Source: Hymenobacter sp. ISL-91 | GTDB taxonomy: Bacteria > Bacteroidota > Bacteroidia > Cytophagales > Hymenobacteraceae | Assembly: GCF_018613725.1 (NCBI RefSeq) | Contig: NZ_JAGGPS010000027.1 | Coordinates: 1 to 64,000 of the forward strand | Length of the DNA stretch: 64,000 nucleotides | Direction: 5' to 3' | Part shown: positions 7,920 through 15,299 of the stretch, in pieces | Position numbering within the stretch: position 1 is the first letter of the stretch | How the letters are laid out: every line of letters starts with the position of its first letter | The notes under the pieces: generated by a model | Seen by the model: only the letters and a program-made list of their open reading frames with translations | What the model was told of the DNA's origin: nothing | The model's database searches: none | Position numbers and translations under genes: made by a program

Positions 7920-8669
7920 ATGCCTTTTGCCATGTTACAGCAACACTACGACCAGTACTCGGCCCAGGACCACTTGGTGTGGAAAGTATTGTTTGACCGC
8001 CAGACCGCCCTGCTACACAAGCGGGCCTGCGGGGCCTTCTGGCAGGGGCTGCGCGCCGCCGGCCTGCACCGCCACGCCCTGCCCGATTTCGGGCAGGTAA
8101 GCCAGCGCCTGCAGCAGGCTACCGGCTGGCAGCTGGTGCCGGTGGCCGGCCTGCTGGGCGATGCCGACTTTTACGGCCTGCTGGCCCGGCGCCGGTTCCC
8201 GGCCACGGTCTGGATTCGCAGCATGGCGCAGTTCGATTTCATTGAGGAGCCCGACCTGTTCCACGGCGTGTTCGGCCATGTGCCGTTGCTGATGGATGCG
8301 GCCTTCGCCGATTTCCTGCAGTTTCTGGGCCACGTAGCTACCCTGCACCTGCCCGACGCGGCGGCAATGGTGCGCCTGGAGCGGCTCTACGGTTTCGCGG
8401 TGCAGTTTGGGCTGGTGCGTGAGGGCGGCGAAACCCGTCTGTTCGGGGCCGGGCTGCTCTCGTCGTCGGGCGAAATTCATCACTATCTGTCTGAGGCAGC
8501 TCCGCGCCAGCCTTTCGAGTTGGCGGCCGTGCTCGAAACGCCCTACAGCGAGGCGCACCTGCAGGATGCCTACTTCGAGCTTAGCGGCTGGGAGCAGCTC
8601 ACCGAAAGTGTGGCCGACCTGGCCGCCGTGCTGGCCGATGCCCCCCGACCAATGCTGGTAGCCAGCTAA
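7920..8669 (+). CDS. Aromatic amino acid hydroxylase 1 (phenylalanine 4-monooxygenase-like), iron ligand altered
   Basis: This 249-aa protein (or 245 aa from the ATG at 7932) is a member of the pterin-dependent aromatic amino acid hydroxylase family, which converts phenylalanine to tyrosine. The two iron histidines are in DLFHGVFGHVPLL (His115, His120). The third ligand, normally Glu in YWFTVEFGL, is Gln162 here (LYGFAVQFGL, codon CAG at 8403-8405), and the Trp before it is Gly. The second paralogue just downstream keeps the Glu. The protein may therefore be catalytically weak, altered or regulatory. It has its own promoter, leader peptide and attenuator upstream. The ACT regulatory domain of the animal enzyme is absent, as is normal for bacterial forms. 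Confidence 0.85.
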   Translation: MPFAMLQQHYDQYSAQDHLVWKVLFDRQTALLHKRACGAFWQGLRAAGLHRHALPDFGQVSQRLQQATGWQLVPVAGLLGDADFYGLLARRRFPATVWIRSMAQFDFIEEPDLFHGVFGHVPLLMDAAFADFLQFLGHVATLHLPDAAAMVRLERLYGFAVQFGLVREGGETRLFGAGLLSSSGEIHHYLSEAAPRQPFELAAVLETPYSEAHLQDAYFELSGWEQLTESVADLAAVLADAPRPMLVAS

Positions 8670-8737
8670 TGGGCTGCCAGTTCGATATAAAATTTCGGCT
8701 TTTCAGCCTGATCCTGGGCTGTTCAATTTTGACGAGC

Positions 8738-8745
8738 TACATTTG
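8738..8745 (+). promoter_or_regulatory. -7 promoter element (TACATTTG) for leader 2 / hydroxylase 2
   Basis: TACATTTG fits TAnnTTTG exactly and lies six bases before the leader-peptide ATG at 8752, the same geometry as the element at 7746. A convincing -33 element is not seen. Confidence 0.6.
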
Positions 8746-8751
8746 CATCCG

Positions 8752-8841
8752 ATGACCCGCTTCACTTCCCGCTATTATGCTTATGCCTATTACGCCCCGC
8801 AAGGGAGCGGAGCGGCGGCGGCGTGCCGGAACCAGGAGTAG
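8752..8841 (+). CDS. Putative 29-aa tyrosine-rich leader peptide 2 of hydroxylase attenuator
   Basis: A 29-codon frame (ATG 8752, TAG 8839-8841) encodes MTRFTSRYYAYAYYAPQ at its start, with five Tyr codons within seven (8773-8793). A Gly-Ser-Gly and an Ala run with a final Cys-Arg-Asn follow. A cluster of codons for one amino acid followed by an intrinsic terminator (8866-8907) is the hallmark of ribosome-mediated attenuation, and the downstream gene makes tyrosine from phenylalanine. The codons after the Tyr cluster (GGAGCGG, from 8804) can pair with CCGCTTC in the terminator left half (8876-8882) as a candidate antiterminator. It is too short to be found by ordinary gene callers. Confidence 0.75.
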   Translation: MTRFTSRYYAYAYYAPQGSGAAAACRNQE

Positions 8842-8865
8842 CAAATCCTCATCCAACGTCTTGTC

Positions 8866-8907
8866 AGGCCTGCTTCCGCTTCGTGCGGGGGCAGGCCTTT
8901 TCTTTTT
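8866..8907 (+). terminator. Intrinsic terminator / attenuator before hydroxylase 2
   Basis: AGGCCTGC (8866-8873) pairs with GCAGGCCT (8891-8898), with an inner CCGC/GCGG stem, followed by TTTTCTTTTT. It lies between leader peptide 2 (stop at 8841) and the hydroxylase ATG at 8928. Confidence 0.85.
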
Positions 8908-8927
8908 CCCTCTTTTTCTTATTTGCA

Positions 8928-9680
8928 ATGAACACGCTCCTCGAAACCACCGCCGCCCTCCAGCCCCTGCTCCGCCAGGAATATGCCCGCTACACCGCCG
9001 CCGACCAGCATGTGTGGCAGTTGCTTTTCGATAGGCAAATGGAGCTATTGCCGAGCCGCGCTTCTGATGCGTTTCTGGAAGGTGTACGCCAGGTTGGGTT
9101 TACCCGGGAGGCCATTCCTGACTTTAGAGAGGTGAACCCGCGCCTGCGCGAGCTAACGGGCTGGGAGCTGGTGGTAGTGCCTGGTATTGTAGACGATGCT
9201 ATATTTTTTGGTTTGCTGGCCGAGCGCAAGTTTCCGGCCACCACTTGGCTGCGCACCCTGGCCCAGCTCGATTATCTGGAGGAGCCCGACATGTTCCACG
9301 ACGTGTTTGGCCACGTACCGTTGCTGACGAACCCCGGTTTCGCGGCTTTCCTGCAGAACCTGGGGGCGGCAGCCGTGCAGCACCGTGAGCAGCCCGGCGC
9401 GCTCGAACTGTTCACGCGCCTGTACTGGTTCACGGCCGAGTTCGGTCTGATCCAGCAGCCCGAGGGCCTGCGCATCTACGGGGCGGGCCTGCTGTCGTCG
9501 CATGGCGAGGTGAAATTCAGCCTGGGCGAGCAGCCTACGCGCCTGTCCTTTAGCCTGCAGGGCGTGTTGGATACGCCCTTCGAGAAGGACAAATTCCAGG
9601 ACCTCTACTTCGTGCTCGACAGCATGGACCAACTGCCGGAGAGCCTGATTGCGCTGGAGGAAATCATCGAGGCGAAATAG
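8928..9680 (+). CDS. phhA: Phenylalanine 4-monooxygenase (hydroxylase 2)
   Basis: This 250-aa pterin- and iron-dependent hydroxylase converts phenylalanine to tyrosine. All three iron ligands are seen: His124 and His129 in DMFHDVFGHVPLL, and Glu171 in LYWFTAEFGLI. The start at 8928 (MNTLLETTAAL) was chosen because the upstream in-frame extension runs through the terminator hairpin. It is a tandem paralogue of the gene at 7920, about 260 bases downstream. Its own Tyr-rich leader and attenuator suggest it is induced when charged tRNA-Tyr is scarce, which would make it a tyrosine biosynthesis enzyme here rather than a catabolic one. No pterin-carbinolamine dehydratase gene is in the window. Confidence 0.93.
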   Translation: MNTLLETTAALQPLLRQEYARYTAADQHVWQLLFDRQMELLPSRASDAFLEGVRQVGFTREAIPDFREVNPRLRELTGWELVVVPGIVDDAIFFGLLAERKFPATTWLRTLAQLDYLEEPDMFHDVFGHVPLLTNPGFAAFLQNLGAAAVQHREQPGALELFTRLYWFTAEFGLIQQPEGLRIYGAGLLSSHGEVKFSLGEQPTRLSFSLQGVLDTPFEKDKFQDLYFVLDSMDQLPESLIALEEIIEAK

Positions 9681-9747
9681 CAGGCCGGAGCATACCCGCT
9701 GGGTGTTCATGTGCCAACTCCCTCTCGAGTTTTTTCCTGAAGCAAAT

Positions 9748-9780
9748 AAGAAAGGCTGCCTCATAGGGGCAGCCTTTCTT
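9748..9780. terminator. Bidirectional terminator between hydroxylase 2 and dienelactone hydrolase
   Basis: AAGAAAGGCTGCC (9748-9760) pairs with GGCAGCCTTTCTT (9768-9780) around a short loop. It lies between convergent genes and has T-rich flanks on both strands, so it can serve both. Confidence 0.85.
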
Positions 9781-9846
9781 GTTGAGCAACACTGGGTTTT
9801 TAGGTGGGGCGCAGTTATATAGGTACCCGTTTACAAAATTTGCAGC

Positions 9847-10710
9847 CTATTTGAGCTTGAGGTTCTTTTTGAGGTAAGCGACGGAAGCGGCGTGAGCATC
9901 TTCGGCCATGGCCTTGCTATACTTGGGGTTCGAAGGGTTGGCAAAGGCATGGTCGGCATCGTAGGTTTTCACGGTGAGGCCTTTCTTGGCCGCCTTCATG
10001 TTCTTTTCGAACTCGGTTACCACTTCCTGATTGATCCACTTGTCCTGCTTGGCGAAAATCATCAGCACATCGGTGTTCAAAGTTTTGAGCTTGGCTACAT
10101 CCTTTTCGGGCATGCCGTAGTACATCACCGCACCCACCGCCTGCTTGCCGGCCAGCAGCGCCGTCTGCAGACTCCAGCCACCCCCAAAGCACCAGCCGAT
10201 GCTGGCCACCTGAGCCCGCGGGCCGGCATACAGCAGCGCCCCCTTAACAATGGCTTCGGCCCGCGCGGTCTTCACGGCCTGCATCAGCTTGCCGGCTTCG
10301 TCGGCTGTGGCGGCTACTTGGCCATCATACAGGTCGAGGGCAATGACGTTGGTGCCGGGCAGTTCCTTGGCCAAGCGGGCGGCCTCCTGCTTGATGTAGT
10401 CGTTGAGGCCCCACCACTCGTGGATGACGAAAAGGTACTTGTCTGAGCGGATGTTGGGCTTGATTTCGAAGGCCTTGCTCGTGCCGCCGTCGGTGGTCGT
10501 GAACTCTATCATCTCGCCGCCGCCGGCGTAGCGGAAGGGCAGGGGCGCATCGTGGCCACCCGAGAAATCCTCGTTGGAAGCCAGCATAGCGAAGGTTTCG
10601 GTGGCGTTGGGGCCGGCGGCCGGTTTGGCGCAGCAGCTCATGGAGGTTTGGGCCGAAGCCATGGAAACCACGCTCAGCAGCGCGGCGCAAAGGGTCCAGA
10701 ATCTTTTCAT
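9847..10710 (-). CDS. Secreted dienelactone hydrolase-family protein
   Basis: This 287-aa alpha/beta hydrolase has an N-terminal signal peptide (MKRFWTLCAALLSVVSMASA, cleavage near residue 21) and so is exported. The Cys nucleophile is in IGWCFGGG, the acid Asp near FAKQDKW and the His in DADHAF, the triad of dienelactone hydrolases. An HEWWG segment near residue 97 is also typical of the family. The physiological substrate is unknown. A hairpin AAAAGGGT/ACCCTTTT at 10721-10751 and a 12-base palindrome GTGTAGCTACAC (10754-10765) lie just upstream; the first may terminate the ABC1 kinase transcript. Confidence 0.85.
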   Translation of the reverse strand: MKRFWTLCAALLSVVSMASAQTSMSCCAKPAAGPNATETFAMLASNEDFSGGHDAPLPFRYAGGGEMIEFTTTDGGTSKAFEIKPNIRSDKYLFVIHEWWGLNDYIKQEAARLAKELPGTNVIALDLYDGQVAATADEAGKLMQAVKTARAEAIVKGALLYAGPRAQVASIGWCFGGGWSLQTALLAGKQAVGAVMYYGMPEKDVAKLKTLNTDVLMIFAKQDKWINQEVVTEFEKNMKAAKKGLTVKTYDADHAFANPSNPKYSKAMAEDAHAASVAYLKKNLKLK

Positions 10711-10818
10711 GGGGAGAAATAAAAGGGTGCGAAAAATACCCCGACCCTTTTCGTGTAGCTACACTAATAGGCCAGGGTTGCTCTTAACCGGAAGACGGTA
10801 AATTGGTTTTGCGCCCCG

Positions 10819-12135
10819 CTATTCGGCGCCGGTGCGGATGCTGGCCCGGAGCTCGGTGAGCAAGGCGTAGAGGCCCACGTAGGTGCGGTTGAGGTAGATG
10901 AAGTGCTCGGAGCCGCGGGGTTCGCGCTGCTCCCGTAGCTCGGGCTGCTGCATCAAATCGTCGCCGAGGGCGTAGAGGGCCTGCATGTAGCTGGGGTCGC
11001 CGAAGTCGAAGCGGGGTTGGCGAAACGGGCGGCCCACCAGCTCCAGCGAGGCCCGCATGGTTTCCACGTAAAAGCTTCGCTGAGAGGGCGCGTCGGTGGC
11101 CTGGAGCACGCCGCCTTCTTCGAGCAGCGCGGCCAGCTGGGCCGGGTCGGCCAGGGTTTCGGGGGTGAGCAGGGCCGTGAAAAGGCGGTGCACATCTTCG
11201 GGAATTTCCTTCACGCAGCCGAAATCGAGCACGCCCACGCTGCCGCCGTTGTCGGAGCGCAGCAGGAAGTTACCAGGGTGCGGGTCGGCGTGCACCCGGC
11301 GTAATTCGTTGAGCTGGAACATATAAAAGTCCCAAAGGGCCTGGCCGAGCTGGTTGCGGATTTCCTGGCTGGGCGCCGTCAGCAGGAACTCGCGCAGGTG
11401 TTGACCGGGTAGCCAGTCCATCGTCAGGATGCGGGCCGCCGACAGCTCGGGGTAGTAGTGCGGGAACTGTAAATGGGCCAGATTAGCGCAGGCGGCGGCA
11501 ATTTCCTGGCCCCGGCGCAGCTCCAGGGCGTAGTCGGTTTCCTCGATAAGGCGGGTTTCCACCTCCTGCATGTAGGGGCGCACGGTAGCCTCATCGAGCC
11601 CGAGTACGCGCAATGCCACCGGCTTCACCAGCCGGATGTCGGAGCGGATGCTGTCGGCCACGCCGGGATACTGCACCTTCACGGCCAGCTCGCGACCATC
11701 CTTGCGGGCGAAATGCACCTGCCCGATGCTGGCCGCCTGCCGGGCTTCGCGGTCAAACTCATCAAACAGCTCAAACGGCGACTTGCCAAACGCATCGCGG
11801 AAGGCCTTGACCACCAGCGGCCCCGAGAGGGGCGGGGTCTGGTACTGGGCCTGGGCAAACTGGTCGGCGTAAGCAGTGGGCAGCAGGTTTTTCTCCATCG
11901 CCAGCATCTGGGCCACCTTCAGCACCGAGCCCTTCATCTCGCTGAGTGTGCCATACAATTCGGCTGCGTTGGCGGCGTGCAAATCGGCCATCGTGCTGTC
12001 GGCGCCCACGGCCCGCTTGGCGTAGTGCTTCACGTAGTTGGCCCCCACGTTGAGGCCGGTTTTGGCAAACCGCGCCGCCCGCGCCACTTTGGTGGTCGGC
12101 AGCGAGGTGAGGGACTTGGCAGGGCTATCGGACAT
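10819..12135 (-). CDS. ABC1/UbiB-family atypical kinase
   Basis: This 438-aa protein (from MSDSPAKS at 12135) belongs to the ABC1/AarF/UbiB protein-kinase-like family. The Ala-rich loop (ARQAASIGQVHF, about residues 131-142), the catalytic VHADPHPGNFLL and the metal-binding VLDFGCVKEI are visible. The KxGQ motif that precedes the kinase core reads KVAQ (73-76), with Ala in place of Gly. The family acts in quinone biosynthesis or membrane lipid homeostasis; a specific role here is not established. It is the last gene of a minus-strand cluster SDR - photolyase - TetR - ABC1. The frame extends 15 codons upstream into a palindromic repeat. Confidence 0.9.
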   Translation of the reverse strand: MSDSPAKSLTSLPTTKVARAARFAKTGLNVGANYVKHYAKRAVGADSTMADLHAANAAELYGTLSEMKGSVLKVAQMLAMEKNLLPTAYADQFAQAQYQTPPLSGPLVVKAFRDAFGKSPFELFDEFDREARQAASIGQVHFARKDGRELAVKVQYPGVADSIRSDIRLVKPVALRVLGLDEATVRPYMQEVETRLIEETDYALELRRGQEIAAACANLAHLQFPHYYPELSAARILTMDWLPGQHLREFLLTAPSQEIRNQLGQALWDFYMFQLNELRRVHADPHPGNFLLRSDNGGSVGVLDFGCVKEIPEDVHRLFTALLTPETLADPAQLAALLEEGGVLQATDAPSQRSFYVETMRASLELVGRPFRQPRFDFGDPSYMQALYALGDDLMQQPELREQREPRGSEHFIYLNRTYVGLYALLTELRASIRTGAE

Positions 12136-12172
12136 GCGAAAAGGGTATCGAGGGATGGTACTAACGAAACTG

Positions 12173-12275
12173 AACGTCATTCAGAGCGAAGCGAAGAATC
12201 TCGCATGCAACGGTAACTCCTTGCGTCAGGAATACTTTAGCACGCGAGATTCTTCGCTTCGCGCTGAATGACGTT
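12173..12275. repeat. GTCATTCAGAGCG-type palindromic repeat
   Basis: The left arm 12173-12204 (AACGTCATTCAGAGCGAAGC...) and right arm 12244-12275 pair with one mismatch over 32 bases. It fills the gap between the TetR gene and the ABC1 kinase gene, which are co-directional. It has no T-run. Confidence 0.9.
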
Positions 12276-12296
12276 CCAGCAACTGACAACTAAAAA

Positions 12297-12983
12297 CTAC
12301 CGTCGGTGCCGCCGGCTGTGCAGCAAAAAGCGCACGAAATCCACGGCCGAATCGAGGGTGTTGCGGCCCACCAGGTCGAAGCTCAGGGTGACGGCCTTTT
12401 CGATGGCGGCATCGGTGCGCTCAAAGTCCACGGTGTCGTCTTTGGCGAAGAAGCCAAGCACGAACAGCACTTGCTGCCAGAAGAAGCGGGGGTAGCCGTC
12501 CTGCACAAGCTTGCGGCTGGCTACCTCGTCGGTGCGGCGGCCTTCGCGCAGAATCTCACCTACAAACTCCTCGAAATCCTGGCGGAAATCGTCGAGTACG
12601 CGGGGCGTGAAACCGGGCATCGGGCGGCGCTCGAAGGAGCGACGGACGCTTTGTAGGGCGTAGCTGCGGTTGCGTTTGAGAATCTCAATCAGCGTGTAAT
12701 AGAAACCCAGCAGCTTTTCGCGGGCCCCGTACTGCTCCCAAACCGGCTCGCGGGCGGCCGTGTCGCGGGCTTCCCGGCCAAAGTCGGCCCAGATTTCGCG
12801 GTCGATGGCGTCGAAGTTGGCGTACACCCGGTAGAACTCCTGCTCGGGCAGGCCCAGCTTTTTGGTGAGCTTGTACACCGACTGCGGCGGGTAGCCCTTT
12901 TTGAGCACGTAATCGAAATATGCCTGCTTGATGCGGGCCTTGGGCGTGGCCGCTTCGGGCGCGGCAGTGGTCGGCTGTTTCAT
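12297..12983 (-). CDS. TetR-family regulator
   Basis: This 228-aa protein has an N-terminal helix-turn-helix of the TetR type (about residues 16-62: KARIKQAYFDYVLKKGYPP, then TKKLGLPEQEFYRVY) followed by an all-helical ligand-binding domain. It has a low-complexity Ala/Pro/Thr start. It sits between the photolyase and the ABC1 kinase genes on the same strand, so it probably regulates this cluster. The ligand is unknown. Confidence 0.8.
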   Translation of the reverse strand: MKQPTTAAPEAATPKARIKQAYFDYVLKKGYPPQSVYKLTKKLGLPEQEFYRVYANFDAIDREIWADFGREARDTAAREPVWEQYGAREKLLGFYYTLIEILKRNRSYALQSVRRSFERRPMPGFTPRVLDDFRQDFEEFVGEILREGRRTDEVASRKLVQDGYPRFFWQQVLFVLGFFAKDDTVDFERTDAAIEKAVTLSFDLVGRNTLDSAVDFVRFLLHSRRHRR

Positions 12984-13025
12984 ATCAGAGGTATAACAAG
13001 AAGCTGTACAGTAGGGTTTCGCACG

Positions 13026-14345
13026 CTACCCCGCGGCCCGGTAGGCCGCTCGCAGCGTATCAATAGCCCGCTGCCGGGCAAATTTGTGCTCCACGATGGG
13101 AGCGGGGTAGGCGGCCGTGCCGTACTCGGGCACCCACTGCTTCACGTAGGCCAGGTCGGGGTCGTAGGTTTCGAGCTGACTTTGGGGGCTGTACACCCGA
13201 AACCACGGGGCGGCCACCACGCCGGTGCCGGCCATCCACTGCCAGTTACCTACGTTCTGGCTCATATCGTAGTCGAGCAGCTTATCGGCAAAATACCGGT
13301 CGCCCCAGCGCCAGTCGATGAGCAGGTGTTTCACCAGAAAGCCGGCCGCCGCAATACGGGCCCGGTTGGGCAGGTAGCCGGTAGCGTTCAGCTCGCGCAT
13401 GCCGGCATCCACGAGCGGGTAGCCCGTCTGGCCCGCGCACCAGGCCGCGAATTCGTCTTCGTTGTTGCGGTAGGGCACCTGGCGCAGGCGCGGGTCGAAG
13501 CTTTCGGTGGCCGTGCCGGGGTAGTGCCAGAGCAGCATCATAAAGTAGTCGCGCCACACCAGCTCGGCCAGCAGCTTGGGGTTGAGCTCCCGGGCCTGGC
13601 GCATCAGCTCGCGCACGCTCAGCGTGCCGAAGCGCAGGTGCACCGAGCGGCGGGTGCTGCTGTCGACGAGGCCCGGCCGGTCGCGGGTTTCGTGGTAGTT
13701 GCGCACCAGCGCCTCGGCGGGCAGCTCGTTGGCCGGCACGAACTGCTCGCGCCGCGCAAAGCCCATCTCGGCCAGCGTGGGCCGGGCCGGGGTTTTCGGT
13801 AAGGCGTAAAGCCGCTCTGCCATAAACAGATCGGCCGAAGGGTACGGCGCAAGGTCCTGCTCCTGTACCTTTTCCAGCCAGGCTTTGCGGTAGGAGCCAA
13901 ACGTGCGGGCCGGCTTACCCGATTTACCCAGCAACTCGCTTTTGGCGAAAATTACCTGGTCTTTGAACGCGTGGAATTCCGCGCTGTGCTGCCGGGCCAG
14001 CGCCGCCACGGCCCCGTCGCGCTCAGCGGCGTAGGGCTCGTAGTCCTCGTTGGTGTAGATGGCGGCCACCTCATACTGGCGCAGCAGCTGCTCAAATACT
14101 TCCAGGGGCCGACCGTAGAAAGCCAGAAAAGAGCCGCCGGCGGCTGCGGTTTCGCGGCCCAGCCGTTCCACCTGGTCGTAAATGAACGTGACGCGGGCAT
14201 CCTGCCGGGAAGGCAGCAAATCCAGGATTTCGCGGTCGTAGATGAACAGCGGCAGCACCGGATAGCCGCTTTGCAGAGCGGCCGCGAGGCCCGCGTTGTC
14301 GTGCACCCGCAGGTCGCGCCGGTGCCAGAAAAGGACGCATTTCAT
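13026..14345 (-). CDS. phr: Deoxyribodipyrimidine photolyase / cryptochrome-family protein
   Basis: This 439-aa flavoprotein repairs UV-induced pyrimidine dimers using light. It has the N-terminal antenna domain (MKCVLFWHRRDLRVHDNAGL). The C-terminal FAD domain carries GYPLVDAGMRELNATG, the RYFADKLLDYDMSQNVGNWQW motif region (about residues 348-368) and a GTGVVAAPWFRVYSP segment. The length fits class I CPD photolyases. It lies 31 bases downstream of an SDR gene and 42 bases upstream of a TetR gene, all on the minus strand, so they are likely co-transcribed. Confidence 0.93.
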   Translation of the reverse strand: MKCVLFWHRRDLRVHDNAGLAAALQSGYPVLPLFIYDREILDLLPSRQDARVTFIYDQVERLGRETAAAGGSFLAFYGRPLEVFEQLLRQYEVAAIYTNEDYEPYAAERDGAVAALARQHSAEFHAFKDQVIFAKSELLGKSGKPARTFGSYRKAWLEKVQEQDLAPYPSADLFMAERLYALPKTPARPTLAEMGFARREQFVPANELPAEALVRNYHETRDRPGLVDSSTRRSVHLRFGTLSVRELMRQARELNPKLLAELVWRDYFMMLLWHYPGTATESFDPRLRQVPYRNNEDEFAAWCAGQTGYPLVDAGMRELNATGYLPNRARIAAAGFLVKHLLIDWRWGDRYFADKLLDYDMSQNVGNWQWMAGTGVVAAPWFRVYSPQSQLETYDPDLAYVKQWVPEYGTAAYPAPIVEHKFARQRAIDTLRAAYRAAG

Positions 14346-14376
14346 CGGTGGGCAGGATGAAGTTCAACCAAGGTGT

Positions 14377-15090
14377 TTACTTCAGATTGCCCATGCCGCC
14401 ATCCACGTTCATCACCTGGCCGGTGATGAATGAGCCGTGGTCGGAAAGCAGGAAAGAGGCCATGTAGGCCAAATCCTGGGGCTGGCCGATGCGCTGCAGC
14501 GGGTGGCGCTTGGCGCCGGCTTCCTGCTTTTCGGGCGTGTTGAGCAGGGCGGCGGCCAGGGGTGTATCGGTGAGCGAGGGCGCCACGCAATTCACGCGGA
14601 TGTTGCTGCCGGCATACTCGGCGGCCAGCGCGCGCGTGAGGCCCTCCACGGCCGCTTTAGCCGTGGCAATGCTGGCATGAAACGACATGCCCGTATCGGC
14701 CGCCACGGTGCTGAACAGCACGACGGAGGCGCCATCGGCTTTCTTGAGCCGCTTCATGCAGGCTTGCAGCACCTGCACCGCGCCCAGCACGTTCAGCTGG
14801 AAATCGGCCTGAAAATCGGCCAGCGGAATGCGCTCGAAGGGCCGCAGCTTGATGGAGCCGGGGCAGTACACCACGCCGTGCAGCACCTCGGGCAGCGCGT
14901 CGAGGGCGGTGCCCAGCGGTTGGGTCACGTCGAGCTCCACGAAGGTCGTGTTCAGCTCGGCCAGCTCGGGCGAGTGGGTGCGCGAGGCCGTGTAGAGGTT
15001 GGCGTTGAGCTTGCTGAGCAGCCGGGCCGTGGCCAGCCCGATACCCGAAGAGGCGCCAATGATGAGAATGTTCTTGTCCGCGAATTCCAT
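14377..15090 (-). CDS. SDR-family protein lacking the catalytic Tyr
   Basis: This 237-aa Rossmann protein has the NAD(P)-binding GASSGIG motif (residues 12-18) and the usual VDGGMG C-terminus. The catalytic Ser (Ser127) and Lys (Lys145, in IATAKAAVEGL) are present, but the Tyr of YxxxK is Ile141. It is either a non-classical SDR or an inactive one. It is the first gene of the minus-strand cluster with photolyase, TetR and ABC1 kinase. The 209-base gap upstream, shared with the divergent OmpA gene, is AT-rich and holds the promoters. Confidence 0.85.
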   Translation of the reverse strand: MEFADKNILIIGASSGIGLATARLLSKLNANLYTASRTHSPELAELNTTFVELDVTQPLGTALDALPEVLHGVVYCPGSIKLRPFERIPLADFQADFQLNVLGAVQVLQACMKRLKKADGASVVLFSTVAADTGMSFHASIATAKAAVEGLTRALAAEYAGSNIRVNCVAPSLTDTPLAAALLNTPEKQEAGAKRHPLQRIGQPQDLAYMASFLLSDHGSFITGQVMNVDGGMGNLK

Positions 15091-15299
15091 GCGTGGGAGG
15101 TTAGGTGAGGGGGCGGCCAGAGAACTAGGACATGCAGGGAAGGTTTCTGGCCATTGGCAGGAAATGGCGGAGCGGTGAAATATCTGTCATTATAAATATA
15201 ATTAAAGAGAGAAATAATTTTGTATTTTGATGTGCATCAGTCAGCCTTGTGCTTACATTGGGTTACTGATTTGTTTGTTTCGGTCTTCAATACATTCTT

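Noticed and set aside
10754..10765. GTGTAGCTACAC palindrome as an operator
   Set aside because: It is only 12 bases, occurs once, and has no regulator gene nearby that points to it; kept only as a note under the dienelactone hydrolase entry.
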